This document shows positions 22,405 through 31,742 of a DNA stretch of 64,000 nucleotides, one piece after another. The stretch is taken from contig NZ_SEUI01000002.1 in NCBI RefSeq assembly GCF_008370255.1, forward strand, positions 442,220-506,219, in the 5' to 3' direction. Position numbers and translations under genes: made by a program. Every line of letters begins with the position of its first letter. The stretch's first letter is position 1. The notes under the pieces were generated by a model, which saw only the letters and a list, made by a program, of their open reading frames with translations, did no database searches and was not told the origin of the DNA. The DNA is from Pseudoalteromonas sp. FUC4 (GTDB taxonomy: Bacteria > Pseudomonadota > Gammaproteobacteria > Enterobacterales > Alteromonadaceae).

Positions 22405-23823
22405 TCATTTTATGTAAAGCCACTTTAGTAGCTTAATAAGAAGTTTGCTTTGTTTTAGCAGCATAACAATACGAGGATTAAACGAGCCCGATACTAACGT
22501 ATTTTTAGCATGGCTAAACGTTAAAAAACCTTCTATACCATGATAATGCCCCATTCCTGAATGCCCTACACCACCAAAAGGAGCATCGTCAGCAGTCACT
22601 TGCACTAAGGTATCGTTTATTGCCACAGTGCCACTGATTGTTTGCTTCATAATGTATTCTTGAGCGTGCTTATCTTGGCCTAAAATATAAAGCGCTAATG
22701 GGTGGTGATGAGCTTTAATATAGTCAATTGCGCTGTCGAGCTTTTCATAACTCATTATTGGTAGTATTGGACCAAATAACTCCTCTTGCATAAGCTGCAT
22801 TTCGTCAGTTACTTGTGTCACTAAATGCAGACCCATACGATGCTTTTCTGCATCTTGTTGGTTTTGTTCAAGTGGCTTGATGATGTTTGCGCCAAGCTCT
22901 TGGGCTTGCTCTAAGTAGGTTGCCAAACGTTTATAGTGTGCATCGCTAATAATAGAGGTTAAGTTTTTACCTTCAACACCGTCTTTAAAGTGCTTTTTAT
23001 ACAGCTCGCATAATTGCTGAATAAGCTGATGCTCAAGCGCCTTGGGTACAAATACGTAGTCGGGTGCAACGCATATTTGCCCTGCATTGGCCATCTTGCC
23101 AAACAGTAAAGCTTGTGCCGCTTTTTTAATATCGGCATTTTGCGTAATTACAACTGGCGATTTACCACCGAGCTCAAGCGTTACCGGCGTTAAATTACGA
23201 CTTGCTGACGCCATTACTAATTTACCTACGTTCGTTGAACCCGTAAATAATAAATGAGCGAATGGCAATGATGAAAACTCTGCTGCAACATCACTCCCCC
23301 CTTGTATTATTTTACAATGCGCTTGCATGTCGTCATTAAATATTTTTTCGATAACGGCGTTTGTATACGGTGTAAACTCGCTTAATTTGAGCATAACTCT
23401 ATTACCGGCAGCTATGGCGGTAAGCACAGGTACTAACGCTAACTGAATCGGGTAATTCCACGGTGCAATAATACCAACCACACCTTTGGGCTGATAATTA
23501 ACACTTACTTTTGAAGGCCATAAGCTTAAACCTACAGAACGATTACTTGGCTTTGTCCATTTTGGTAATTTTTTAATAATGTGCGCGAGTGTTTGCACTG
23601 TAGGTAATATATCGCCAAGTAAGGTATCGAAAGCGGTTCTGTAACCAAAGTCTTTTGAAGCAGCATCCACTAGCTCTTGCTCAAGCTCAACAATACGTAC
23701 ACGGAGTTTTTTCAATAAAACGAGACGTTTATCAAGCGGCGAGTAAGGCATTTCGAGAAAGCTTTTTTGCAATTCATCAAATTGGGGAATTAAAGGCATT
23801 GCCTGTGATGTCTTAGTGCTCAA
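22405..23823 (-). CDS. coniferyl-aldehyde-dehydrogenase-like ALDH
   Basis: 472 residues of the class 3-like NAD(P)-dependent aldehyde dehydrogenases. PWNYPIQLALVPVLTAIAAGN is near 120, the catalytic Glu is in TLELGGKSP, and the nucleophile Cys is in NAGQICVAPDYV (near 250). The hydrophobic C-terminus (last 20 residues) suggests membrane association, as in ALDH3-type enzymes. Substrates are probably aromatic or fatty aldehydes; coniferyl aldehyde is only the name of the best-known relative. It is a single gene. Confidence 0.85.
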   Translation of the reverse strand: MSTKTSQAMPLIPQFDELQKSFLEMPYSPLDKRLVLLKKLRVRIVELEQELVDAASKDFGYRTAFDTLLGDILPTVQTLAHIIKKLPKWTKPSNRSVGLSLWPSKVSVNYQPKGVVGIIAPWNYPIQLALVPVLTAIAAGNRVMLKLSEFTPYTNAVIEKIFNDDMQAHCKIIQGGSDVAAEFSSLPFAHLLFTGSTNVGKLVMASASRNLTPVTLELGGKSPVVITQNADIKKAAQALLFGKMANAGQICVAPDYVFVPKALEHQLIQQLCELYKKHFKDGVEGKNLTSIISDAHYKRLATYLEQAQELGANIIKPLEQNQQDAEKHRMGLHLVTQVTDEMQLMQEELFGPILPIMSYEKLDSAIDYIKAHHHPLALYILGQDKHAQEYIMKQTISGTVAINDTLVQVTADDAPFGGVGHSGMGHYHGIEGFLTFSHAKNTLVSGSFNPRIVMLLKQSKLLIKLLKWLYIK

Positions 23824-23935
23824 AATAGGTTACTCAATTTTTAAAGTTATTAACGACTATAACCTTGTTCTGTTTTTCGAGCAATAACACTAATTATCTA
23901 AAAAAGAGCTTCTTAAGCAATATAAATAAACATAA

Positions 23936-23978
23936 AGAGTAGCTTTGTTTAAATTGTAAATATAAACAAAACTACTCT
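23936..23978 (-). terminator. hairpin terminator after the SLC13 transporter gene
   Basis: AGAGTAGcTTTGTTTA pairs with TAAACAAAaCTACTCT around a short loop, a long stable stem. On the minus strand it is followed by TTTATGTTTATTT, a broken T-run. It lies 36 bp after the stop at 24014. Confidence 0.65.
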
Positions 23979-24013
23979 GGTAATAGGTTGGTTGGAACTA
24001 ATTTAATGGATAG

Positions 24014-25489
24014 TTAAAAATTAAACACTTGGGCTGCAATCGTCATTGTAACCAGTGTTATTAACGCAATTGCTACAATATTTAATACAAAACCCGCTCT
24101 TATCATATCGCGCATTTGTAGTTGACCTGAACCAAAAACAATAGCGTTAGGCGGTGTCGCTACAGGCATCATAAATGCACAGCTACATGCAATAGCGGCA
24201 GGAATAACCCATACCAACGGTGAACCTGTTATAGACTCAGCAACAGGACCTAATAAAGGTAAGAACCCTGCGGCTGTTGCGGTATTACTTGTGATCTCAG
24301 TTAAAAACGTAATTAATGCAACAACAACAAGTACGCTCATAACCAGTGGAATTGCGCTTGCGCCTTCAATCATGTGAGCAATAAATTCAGCAAGGCCTGA
24401 CGATTTAATTTGAGATGCAAGCGTAAGTCCGCCCCCAAACAATAGCAATACGCCCCAAGGCACTTGTGAGGCATTTTGCCAATCAAGAATTCGCTCATCA
24501 CTGCCTTTATTCGCTGGCATTATAAACAACAGCAATGCCGCTGCGATTGCAATAGTAGTATCTGAAATATTAAGGCCTGTTATGTCACCTAATAAAGGTC
24601 TAAATATCCAACAAAGTGCAGCAAGTACAAATACAAATAACACGCCTTTTTCGGCGCGCTGCATTATACCTAGGCTTTTTAACTGCGTTGAAAACACCGC
24701 TTTTGTATCAATTTTTTGATCGTTTTTAACATTAGCATCTACTTTATAAGCAAATTTAGTAAGCCAAACCCAGCTAATAATAAGCATACTTAAAGACAGA
24801 GGTACGCCTACAATCATCCACTGTGCAAAGCCAATTTCTATTTGATAACTATCAGACAAGTACGCAGCCATTAAAGCATTAGGCGGTGTACCAATTAAGG
24901 TTGCAATACCGCCTATGCTTGCACCGTATGCTATCGATAATAATAATGCTTTACCAAAACCTTCATTACTCGGGTCTGATTGCTTAACTAAACTGGTGAT
25001 CGAAAGCGCAATAGGCAGCATCATTACGGCTGTTGCGGTATTAGACATCCACATTGACAAAAATGCGGTTACCAGCATCATTGCTAAAATTTGCAAGCTT
25101 GGCTTTTTACCCGCATACAACATCGTACTTAACGCAATACGTTTATGTAATCCCCAACGCTCCATAGCTATAGAAATTAAAAAGCCCCCTAAAAACAAGA
25201 AGATCAAAGGATGTGCGTACGGCGCAGCCACACTTTTTATTGCTGCTATGTCAGCTAAGGGGGATATAACTAAAGGAAGCAATGCAGTTGCCGGAATTGG
25301 CACTACTTCGCTCACCCACCACGATGCCATCCAAAATGCTAAACCTGCGGTTTTAAATGCCGCTACAGACATACCCGTTGGTGGATCGAGTAAACATGTT
25401 AATAGCATTACTAATGGCCCAAGTATTAGAAAAAGCCATTGAAAATGTCTTTTCTTATCTGGTTTTTGCGTGAGTATATTATCTGTCAT
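24014..25489 (-). CDS. SLC13/DASS-family sodium:dicarboxylate symporter
   Basis: 491 residues with about eleven hydrophobic segments. It should import C4-dicarboxylates or citrate-like acids with Na+. The two family SNT motifs are present: WMSNTATAVMMLPIALS near 148 and EITSNTATAAGFLPLLGP near 400. The porin gene lies upstream with a 9 bp gap, so both are read from one sigma-54 promoter, under a DctB/DctD-like pair. That context makes C4-dicarboxylates (succinate, fumarate, malate) the likely substrates. DctB/D more usually controls DctA or a TRAP system. Confidence 0.9.
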   Translation of the reverse strand: MTDNILTQKPDKKRHFQWLFLILGPLVMLLTCLLDPPTGMSVAAFKTAGLAFWMASWWVSEVVPIPATALLPLVISPLADIAAIKSVAAPYAHPLIFLFLGGFLISIAMERWGLHKRIALSTMLYAGKKPSLQILAMMLVTAFLSMWMSNTATAVMMLPIALSITSLVKQSDPSNEGFGKALLLSIAYGASIGGIATLIGTPPNALMAAYLSDSYQIEIGFAQWMIVGVPLSLSMLIISWVWLTKFAYKVDANVKNDQKIDTKAVFSTQLKSLGIMQRAEKGVLFVFVLAALCWIFRPLLGDITGLNISDTTIAIAAALLLFIMPANKGSDERILDWQNASQVPWGVLLLFGGGLTLASQIKSSGLAEFIAHMIEGASAIPLVMSVLVVVALITFLTEITSNTATAAGFLPLLGPVAESITGSPLVWVIPAAIACSCAFMMPVATPPNAIVFGSGQLQMRDMIRAGFVLNIVAIALITLVTMTIAAQVFNF

Positions 25490-25498
25490 GGCAGGCCT

Positions 25499-26455
25499 CT
25501 AAAATTTGTATTTAAGACCAAGCGCAACACTGCTGTCGTCTTGTTCTTCTAAATTAAGGTCGGTGTATAAGAGGTAAGCAGTTGTTTGCTTATCAAATAC
25601 ATAGTCAAGGCCCGTAGTCCATTGCGTTGCCTCAGAAGTTTGACGAAGCAAAGAGTCATCTTTAGCAAACTGTAATTTAGGTACCCATTTATCAAGCGTA
25701 TAGCTTGCACTTAACACATAACCGTTACCTGATTTTATACCATCTGTTGATTCAGAGTGCTGATACAGTGCACCAAGCTGTAATTGTTCAAATTTATAGG
25801 CTGCTGCTATTCGACTTGCATTAATATTATTAAGAGAATCAACATGGCTTAATGATAAGTAATATGAGGTGTTTTTTAAGCTACGGTCACCATAAATAAA
25901 GGTTGCTGCAAATCCAGCTTCATTATCTTTATTATCGTCTTTTGGAGCGTAAGTAAACGAAAACTGGGTATTATGCCAATACTTAGACGTGTATGTTAGC
26001 GTATCACCAAGTCTGTCTTGTCCTGCAATAACTTGGGCCATATCGCCTTGGGTTTCATTAAAATTATCAACTTTACCCTCAGAGTATTTAAAGCGAGTAT
26101 CGTTTCTCCCCACTACAAGCTCGCCAAATTCACCTTTTAAACCAAGATAAGTGTTCCTTGCACTAAATGGCTCTTCGGTATCATCTTGCTCAAAGCCTTT
26201 TACTTGTACTTCGTATTTAAAAACAACGTTTAAATATTCATTTAATTTGTGTTGCCCTTGAATACCTATACGCGAAAATGGCGCTTCAATCTGCGTGCCT
26301 TCATCTGCGTAACGCATGATACCCGTATCTGTATTAGCAATTTGTACTTCGGCTTTACCATAAACGTCATATTCAGTAGCGCAAGCCGTGTACGAGTAAA
26401 AAGCCAAGCTACTTATTGAGGTGAGTAAAATAGTAGAGTGTGTAAATTTTATCAT
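25499..26455 (-). CDS. Gram-negative general porin (OmpC-like trimeric type)
   Basis: 318 residues. It has a signal peptide ending near ACA, then YDVYGKAEVQ. The strand pattern fits a 16-stranded porin: INGRIGIQG-like FSRIGIQGQHKLNEYLNVVFKYE, then GELVVGRNDT and a stop ending in KYKF with terminal Phe, the BAM recognition residue. Its location in front of the dicarboxylate symporter suggests it supplies the outer-membrane route for organic acids. It is the first gene downstream of the sigma-54 promoter. Confidence 0.88.
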   Translation of the reverse strand: MIKFTHSTILLTSISSLAFYSYTACATEYDVYGKAEVQIANTDTGIMRYADEGTQIEAPFSRIGIQGQHKLNEYLNVVFKYEVQVKGFEQDDTEEPFSARNTYLGLKGEFGELVVGRNDTRFKYSEGKVDNFNETQGDMAQVIAGQDRLGDTLTYTSKYWHNTQFSFTYAPKDDNKDNEAGFAATFIYGDRSLKNTSYYLSLSHVDSLNNINASRIAAAYKFEQLQLGALYQHSESTDGIKSGNGYVLSASYTLDKWVPKLQFAKDDSLLRQTSEATQWTTGLDYVFDKQTTAYLLYTDLNLEEQDDSSVALGLKYKF

Positions 26456-26500
26456 TATGTGTCCTAATTATTAGAATCTACTTGTTGTCAGACCTAATAA

Positions 26501-26517
26501 GGCAACTTTACTGCCAA
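26501..26517 (-). promoter_or_regulatory. sigma-54 promoter of the porin-symporter operon
   Basis: The minus strand reads TTGGCAGTAAAGTTGCC, with GG and GC elements ten bases apart as required (consensus TGGCAC-N5-TTGC). It lies about 46 bp upstream of the porin start. Use of sigma-54 fits the adjacent NtrC-family activator gene. Confidence 0.82.
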
Positions 26518-26578
26518 TGGTAAAATACTATTACATTTCAGATAGTTAATTGAGCTTTAATATAAAAAAGAGAACAAA

Positions 26579-26596
26579 TGTGCGGTTTCCCACACA
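26579..26596. promoter_or_regulatory. proximal activator site (probable DctD-binding dyad)
   Basis: TGTGCGGTTTCCCACACA is a near-perfect dyad (TGTGNGG-N4-CCNCACA) about 62 bp upstream of the sigma-54 elements, the usual position for an enhancer-binding protein. A second similar site lies 33 bp away, about three helical turns. Confidence 0.65.
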
Positions 26597-26611
26597 TAAC
26601 AAAAACGAAGT

Positions 26612-26629
26612 TGTCACATAAACCACACA
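26612..26629. promoter_or_regulatory. distal activator site (probable DctD-binding dyad)
   Basis: TGTCACATAAACCACACA has one good half (CCACACA) and one degenerate half (TGTCACA) with the same N4 spacing as the proximal site. The pair, on the same face of DNA, fits cooperative binding. Confidence 0.55.
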
Positions 26630-26631
26630 AT

Positions 26632-27996
26632 TTAGTCAATAAACATATCGCGGTTTAAATTATATTTACTCATTTTATCGTAAAGGGTTTTACGAGCGAT
26701 TTGCAATGTATCCATCGTATTTTTAATACTGCCATGGTTACGCTCTAGGGCTTCTTCTATTAATGACTGCTCATAAAAAGCAACTTTTTCAGATAAGCTT
26801 AAATCGGGAGAAAGCTCACCTTTAGCCTGCGTTTTGCTAACACTAAAAGCAAGTTCTACTCCTAATAAAACCGCGCGCTCAGCTTGGTTTCTGAGCTCCC
26901 TTACATTACCAGGCCAGTCGTACGCTAAGAGTCGCTGTTGTATTTCGCTATTAAGAGGTGCTGGCGGCTTGTGATAGCGTGTTGCTGCAATAGAGCTAAA
27001 ATGCTTAAACAGTAATACTATATCTGCTTTTCGAGCTCTAAGTGGCGGTATATCTACTTTTACCAAACTTAGCCGATAATATAAATCTGCTCTAAATTCA
27101 CCTTTTTCAACTAACAAAAGCAAATCTACTTTAGTGGCTGCAACAATTCTTATATCTAATTCAATTGCTTTATTATCACCTACTGGAGTTACTTTTCGCT
27201 CCTCTAATACGCGTAATAATTTAACCTGCAACGACATTGGGGTACTTTCTATTTCATCTAAAAAAACGGTACCGCCTTGTGCAAATTCAAACTTTCCCTT
27301 ACGCGTGTGAGTTGCTCCTGTATAGGCACCACTTGCAGCACCAAATAACTCACTTTCTATCAACTGCTCAGGTACCGCGCCGCAATTTATAGCCACAAAG
27401 TTACTTGCTGAACGAATACTTTGATCGTGTAAATAACGCGCTACTAGCTCTTTACCGGTGCCAGTTTCACCTTCAATCATTACATCAGCTGGAGTATCTA
27501 TAACCGTATTGAGTAAATGCATCATATCTTGCATTTTAGGAGTATCACCTAGTATTCGTACACCCGGCGCTGAGGTTTTTTGTACAGCAAGTTTTAGTGC
27601 ACGATTTTGAATCACTAAGCTACGCTTGTCGCATGCTCTTGCTATGCAATCAAGTAATGTTTCGTTGACTGGTTTTTCAAATAAGTCATACGCCCCTAAT
27701 TGCATAGCTTTAACAGCAATAGTTACATCGGCGTACCCAGTTAAAAATATAACCGGCAGTTCGCTATCAAACGCCGTAACTTGCTCAAGCAAAGTAAGCC
27801 CATCCATTGCAGGCATATTTATATCACTCAGTACAACGCCCATAAAACGTCGATTAAGCTTTGTTAGTGCGGTACTTGCGTCATTAAAACACTCAACTGT
27901 ATAGCCTTCGAGAGTAAGTAATTGCTTTAATGAATCTCTGATCATCGCTTCATCATCAACTACAATGATGTGCTTACACGGTGAGTTTTCAATCAT
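26632..27996 (-). CDS. dctD: sigma-54-dependent response regulator, DctD-like
   Basis: 454 residues. A REC domain (about 8-125) has the phospho-Asp in VVLSDINMP. A central AAA+ domain has the Walker A GETGTGKE near 170, the sigma-54 contact loop as GAYTGA (Tyr for Phe, an accepted variant) and the Walker B FLDEIES. A C-terminal Fis-type helix-turn-helix (about 410-454) ends TLQIARKTLYDKMSKYNL. Its start overlaps the end of the kinase gene by 8 bp. It should activate the porin-symporter promoter 35-130 bp downstream of its own stop. Confidence 0.92.
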   Translation of the reverse strand: MIENSPCKHIIVVDDEAMIRDSLKQLLTLEGYTVECFNDASTALTKLNRRFMGVVLSDINMPAMDGLTLLEQVTAFDSELPVIFLTGYADVTIAVKAMQLGAYDLFEKPVNETLLDCIARACDKRSLVIQNRALKLAVQKTSAPGVRILGDTPKMQDMMHLLNTVIDTPADVMIEGETGTGKELVARYLHDQSIRSASNFVAINCGAVPEQLIESELFGAASGAYTGATHTRKGKFEFAQGGTVFLDEIESTPMSLQVKLLRVLEERKVTPVGDNKAIELDIRIVAATKVDLLLLVEKGEFRADLYYRLSLVKVDIPPLRARKADIVLLFKHFSSIAATRYHKPPAPLNSEIQQRLLAYDWPGNVRELRNQAERAVLLGVELAFSVSKTQAKGELSPDLSLSEKVAFYEQSLIEEALERNHGSIKNTMDTLQIARKTLYDKMSKYNLNRDMFID

Positions 27997-29719
27997 CTGT
28001 TTTATCCTGCGTGCTTGATAGACTGATTATAAACTCAGCCCCACCTTGCAGTCGATTGTGCGCACTTAAAGATCCATTAAACGAGTCGATAATTTGTTTT
28101 GAAATAGATAGTCCAAGGCCTAAACCGTTACTCTCTTTAGTACTATAAAAAGGTTCGAAAATATTACCAAAAGCATGTTGCTCTATCCCAGGCCCAGTAT
28201 CTAAAATTGAGAGTTTAACTCGGTTATCAAAACACTCAACATTAAAACTTAATTTACGTATTATTGCGCCACTCATAGCTTGGCTCGCGTTGGTTATTAA
28301 GTTAACCAACACTTGCTCAAATTTAAGTGAGTCAACCCACACTATTAACCCACTATCTAAATTAGGCTGCTCTACGTGTACGTTATCTTGTTTTAGTTGT
28401 GAGCTGGCAATCATCAAGGCGTTATTTAATAAACCAGCTAACGGATAAGGCCTTAATTGAGTTTGTGATGGTTTACTAAAATGTTTCAGCTGCCCCACTA
28501 TTTTGTGTACGCGACCTACAAGCCCCTCAATCACCGTGATGCTTTCGCCAAGTGCGGTGTAATTTTGTTTAGCGAGTAAACGTTTGGCACTTGCTAGGTA
28601 AGTATTAATAGCACTAAGAGGCTGATTTATTTCGTGATTAATACCTGCGCTTAACTGCCCAATTGTTGCAAGTTTTGCTGATTGAACTAATGCAACTTGC
28701 GTTTTTTCAAGCTCTTGTGTGCGCTCAATCACTTTTTGCTCAAGACTATGCCTTGAGTAAACTAGCTTTTTATAACCCGCAAAACGAGCAAGTAAACTAT
28801 AACCAATAATCATAACTAAAGCATAAATACTAAATGCCCAAAACAAGCGTATTAATTGAGCTGAATTTACTTTTGTAATATCAACAAGTACGTTCATATG
28901 TGCACTAAAATAACGCAGTGGTTTTGTTGCACTCACATAAAGGTTTTTATTAATTTTAAAATGCGAAATACCCTGGCTCTTATATTGAAATTGCTTAATA
29001 TATACAGGTTGATGATCTAAATAAGCACGGCGTAATTTTATATTACGTCGCTTTGTTATATCAAACTCGCTGAAGCTATTTAAACGCCATGTTTGCATAT
29101 CAGACATTGCAATTACATTATCACTAAGCTCTAAATAAAAATGGCTACCTTTAGATGTATTTAAAAGCTCTCTGTCGTTTTCAAATTTGCTTACATTCGC
29201 TTTTAATACAACAACACCAACCGCTTTGTTGTCGTGATAGACAGCCTGCGAAAAATAAATGCCACGCTCTTTTGAACGCATACCTAGTGCAAAATAGGCC
29301 ACTTCTTCACCTGCAAATGCACGTTTAAAGTAAGGTCTAAAGGCAAAGTTACTGCCTAAAAATGTGTAATCGGCTTGCCAGTTACTACTTGCTGTTACTG
29401 CGCCCTGGGCATTAAGTACAAATATATCTGATGCACCACTTGCCTGTTGTATATCAGCTAAGTAGTTATTTATGGCGTTGTAGTGGGCTTGGTCGCCGTT
29501 TGTAAATTCAATCATTAACTGATTATAAGTAAGTAGCTGGGGAATAGCCGAAAAACGAGCAAGTTCAGTATCAATGTAATTATTTAATTGAGTAACCTGA
29601 CGCTGCGCTTGAGCAGTTGCTTTTTCAATATCGTGAGCGCGGCCTACCCAAAATGTAACAACCAAAATTAATACTAATAATATACATATTGTAATTATTT
29701 TTTTAGAAAACGTAAACAT
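27989..29719 (-). CDS. dctB: DctB-like sensor histidine kinase
   Basis: 576 residues. Membrane segments lie at about 6-24 and 285-307, flanking a periplasmic tandem-Cache-like sensor (about 25-284) that in DctB binds C4-dicarboxylates. A cytoplasmic coiled coil follows, then HisKA with the phospho-His in QLSAGINHEINQPLSAI (near 360) and HATPase_c with NLITNASQAM, LDTGPGIE and GLGLGLSISKQII. It overlaps dctD (ATGATTGA). Cognate signal is inferred from the family and from the adjacent transporter. Confidence 0.92.
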   Translation of the reverse strand: MFTFSKKIITICILLVLILVVTFWVGRAHDIEKATAQAQRQVTQLNNYIDTELARFSAIPQLLTYNQLMIEFTNGDQAHYNAINNYLADIQQASGASDIFVLNAQGAVTASSNWQADYTFLGSNFAFRPYFKRAFAGEEVAYFALGMRSKERGIYFSQAVYHDNKAVGVVVLKANVSKFENDRELLNTSKGSHFYLELSDNVIAMSDMQTWRLNSFSEFDITKRRNIKLRRAYLDHQPVYIKQFQYKSQGISHFKINKNLYVSATKPLRYFSAHMNVLVDITKVNSAQLIRLFWAFSIYALVMIIGYSLLARFAGYKKLVYSRHSLEQKVIERTQELEKTQVALVQSAKLATIGQLSAGINHEINQPLSAINTYLASAKRLLAKQNYTALGESITVIEGLVGRVHKIVGQLKHFSKPSQTQLRPYPLAGLLNNALMIASSQLKQDNVHVEQPNLDSGLIVWVDSLKFEQVLVNLITNASQAMSGAIIRKLSFNVECFDNRVKLSILDTGPGIEQHAFGNIFEPFYSTKESNGLGLGLSISKQIIDSFNGSLSAHNRLQGGAEFIISLSSTQDKTDD

Positions 29720-29850
29720 GGCCTACCCGAGAAATAGCCTGAAAATTTAAGGTCGCTAGTGTAACGACTTATATGAGACAGGGATATAAACTTTTTGTTA
29801 ACAAATGAATTTAATTGTACTTGTTAATTAAATTTAATCCTAAAAACGAA

Positions 29851-29882
29851 AAACACCGCAAACAGTTATGCTTGCAGTGTTT
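29851..29882 (-). terminator. terminator after the small membrane protein gene
   Basis: AAACACcGCAA pairs with TTGCaGTGTTT. On the minus strand TTTTTCGTTTTT follows. It lies 28 bp beyond the stop at 29910. Confidence 0.7.
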
Positions 29883-29909
29883 AAGGTTTAGATCAAAATT
29901 AATACGTTA

Positions 29910-30173
29910 TTAATTTGTAGCTAAAGCAGATCTGTTTTTTAGGTATTTGTATAAACCAATTAATGAAGCAGCTATCCAAAATATTTCTATCACAAAGCTC
30001 GCTAAATTAAAGTTATAGCAAAGGCTAATTAACAACAAAATCGCCCCTGTTAAATTCATCATATTATACGTTAGGCTAGATGGAGACGTTTTTCCTAGCT
30101 GCAGTAAGAAAAATGAACCAACTACTAAAAAAGTACCTGTCATACCTATGATGTCAAATAAGAGTGCTATCAC
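29910..30173 (-). CDS. CBU_0592-family small membrane protein
   Basis: 87 residues. Three hydrophobic segments (about 3-25, 38-55, 58-76) fill nearly the whole protein, with the conserved pattern DIIGMTGTFLVVGSFFLLQ and LTGAILLLISLCYNFNLASF. Function is unknown. The start is GTG, with GGATAG upstream. It stands alone, with its own terminator. Confidence 0.75.
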   Translation of the reverse strand: MIALLFDIIGMTGTFLVVGSFFLLQLGKTSPSSLTYNMMNLTGAILLLISLCYNFNLASFVIEIFWIAASLIGLYKYLKNRSALATN

Positions 30174-30334
30174 GAAACTATCCTTTATCCATTTTTAAAT
30201 AACCCAATAAACTGGCCCGATCCATGGGGAGGGTATTTTTTCATTCATTGAAACAGCAAACCGAGCGATTCTATCAATATGGTAAATTCTAACAAGGCCA
30301 TATGTCCGTATGAAAAAATTTTACTGTGTCTGAA

Positions 30335-30586
30335 TTATTTAAACGTTACTTTACCACCAATTATTTTATAGGCAGGTGCACCACGAATAATCGCTTCTCG
30401 GGCAAAAGGCCGACTGCAATTAGGGCAAATACAGGGTTCTTGTGTAAAGTCTTGACTAATACGCTCTTTAAAACACTTAACTAATGCTCCTTTGCCTCCT
30501 TTTCGGTATTTAAATAAGGAGGCTTTACAGGCTGAGCAAAAAATATCGACCGTTTTAGTAGGGCCTTTTTTATTGGGTTTTGCCAT
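30335..30586 (-). CDS. small zinc-ribbon protein
   Basis: 83 residues, function unknown. Two Cys pairs (FCSAC near 17-20 and CICPNC near 52-57) can form one zinc ribbon; the N-terminus is very basic (MAKPNKKGPTK). It appears conserved in Gammaproteobacteria judging by its regular motif layout. The protein is probably cytoplasmic and could contact nucleic acid, which is inference from charge only. Confidence 0.72.
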   Translation of the reverse strand: MAKPNKKGPTKTVDIFCSACKASLFKYRKGGKGALVKCFKERISQDFTQEPCICPNCSRPFAREAIIRGAPAYKIIGGKVTFK

Positions 30587-30725
30587 TACGTCCTACTGGA
30601 TTATAAAAAGTAATTAACTATGATATCAGTTTAGATAGGTAAAGGTTATAACAGGAACTTAGAATTTTTATGCGGTATGTTTATTGAGAATAAGCTTATA
30701 ATAGTTTTGCGGTTATAAATACAGC

Positions 30726-31094
30726 CTAATCTTTAAAAAAGAAGCGGTTTAATTGAGATGATAATACATTCATATTAAAAGGTTTAATTATAAACCCCGA
30801 CACTTTAGCTGCAATAACTTGCTTAACTTTATCTGTACCATCTTCACAGGTGACCATCAATACAGGAATATCAGCAAGAGCTTTATCTTTTCTAATATTT
30901 GCGAGTAAATCAACACCATTCATTTTTGGCATATGGAGGTCTGTAATAACCAAATCAAAATGCTGATTGCGCAAAAAAGCCAAAGCTTGCAATCCATTAG
31001 TTGCTTCCACGATATTGCTATACTCTAGTTTTCTTAACATATTAATTAATACATGACGCATAAGCGGCATATCATCAACAACTAATATTTTCAT
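30726..31094 (-). CDS. single-domain CheY-like response regulator
   Basis: 122 residues, receiver domain only. The acid pocket is DD near 7-8 (VVDDMP), phospho-Asp is in LVITDLHMPKMNG, the switch Thr is in VMVTCE, and the Lys is in FIIKPFN. There is no output domain, so it acts by protein contact, as in chemotaxis or a phosphorelay. No kinase or che gene is adjacent. AAAGG lies just before the ATG; an in-frame TTG five codons upstream is rejected. Confidence 0.88.
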   Translation of the reverse strand: MKILVVDDMPLMRHVLINMLRKLEYSNIVEATNGLQALAFLRNQHFDLVITDLHMPKMNGVDLLANIRKDKALADIPVLMVTCEDGTDKVKQVIAAKVSGFIIKPFNMNVLSSQLNRFFFKD

Positions 31095-31187
31095 TAATAC
31101 CTTTACCAAATCATGTAAATGGAGATTATATAAAACTACTCTAGTCGTAGATAAGAATCAAATTAGGCGTTAATGGTTATTCAAATT

Positions 31188-31592
31188 TTACGGCCATAGC
31201 CCTAAAATAAGCCCCATTAACGAAAACTGTAAAATGTGATACCCCCCGTTAATTAAAAAAAGCTTTAAAGGGCGTTGCTCAAATATATAACTTAATCCTA
31301 ATGAACTGCCAATCCAAAAAAAGCCGATAATAAAGCCAGTCCCTATACTTTCACCTAAGCTTGCGTCTTTACCTAAAAAAAGAGACAGCATTAAAGCTGC
31401 TATAAACACTAAAAAAAAGCTGCCGCCAAATATCAACTTAGGATTAGCCGATTGTAAATCAAGGTCGGTTAAGCCAATACTTTCTAACCATGCATTTTTA
31501 AATAAAGCTTTTGAGTACCATACACCGCCAAGCATAAAAGATGAAAGTGCAGCTACAAGTATTGCAAAATAATCAACATCTAAAAGGTTCAT
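31188..31592 (-). CDS. DUF1761-family membrane protein
   Basis: 134 residues with four hydrophobic segments. It shows the family start DYFAILVAALSSFMLGGVWYS and the charged linker WLESIGLT. Function is unknown. The ATG at 31592 is preferred over a TTG six codons upstream. Dyads built on AATACC/GGTATT lie at about 31619-31655 in the upstream gap. Confidence 0.78.
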   Translation of the reverse strand: MNLLDVDYFAILVAALSSFMLGGVWYSKALFKNAWLESIGLTDLDLQSANPKLIFGGSFFLVFIAALMLSLFLGKDASLGESIGTGFIIGFFWIGSSLGLSYIFEQRPLKLFLINGGYHILQFSLMGLILGLWP

Positions 31593-31742
31593 ACAAACAG
31601 CCGTATACAAGAGTGTAATACCGTTTGGTATTAAATATTAACGGTATAAAGATACTCTAAATGTAGCTATAAGTAGGAGATTGAGCAAATGGCTTAACTT
31701 TAATTAATTACCTGTATAGAAGGCAATTATACAAAATAAAGT

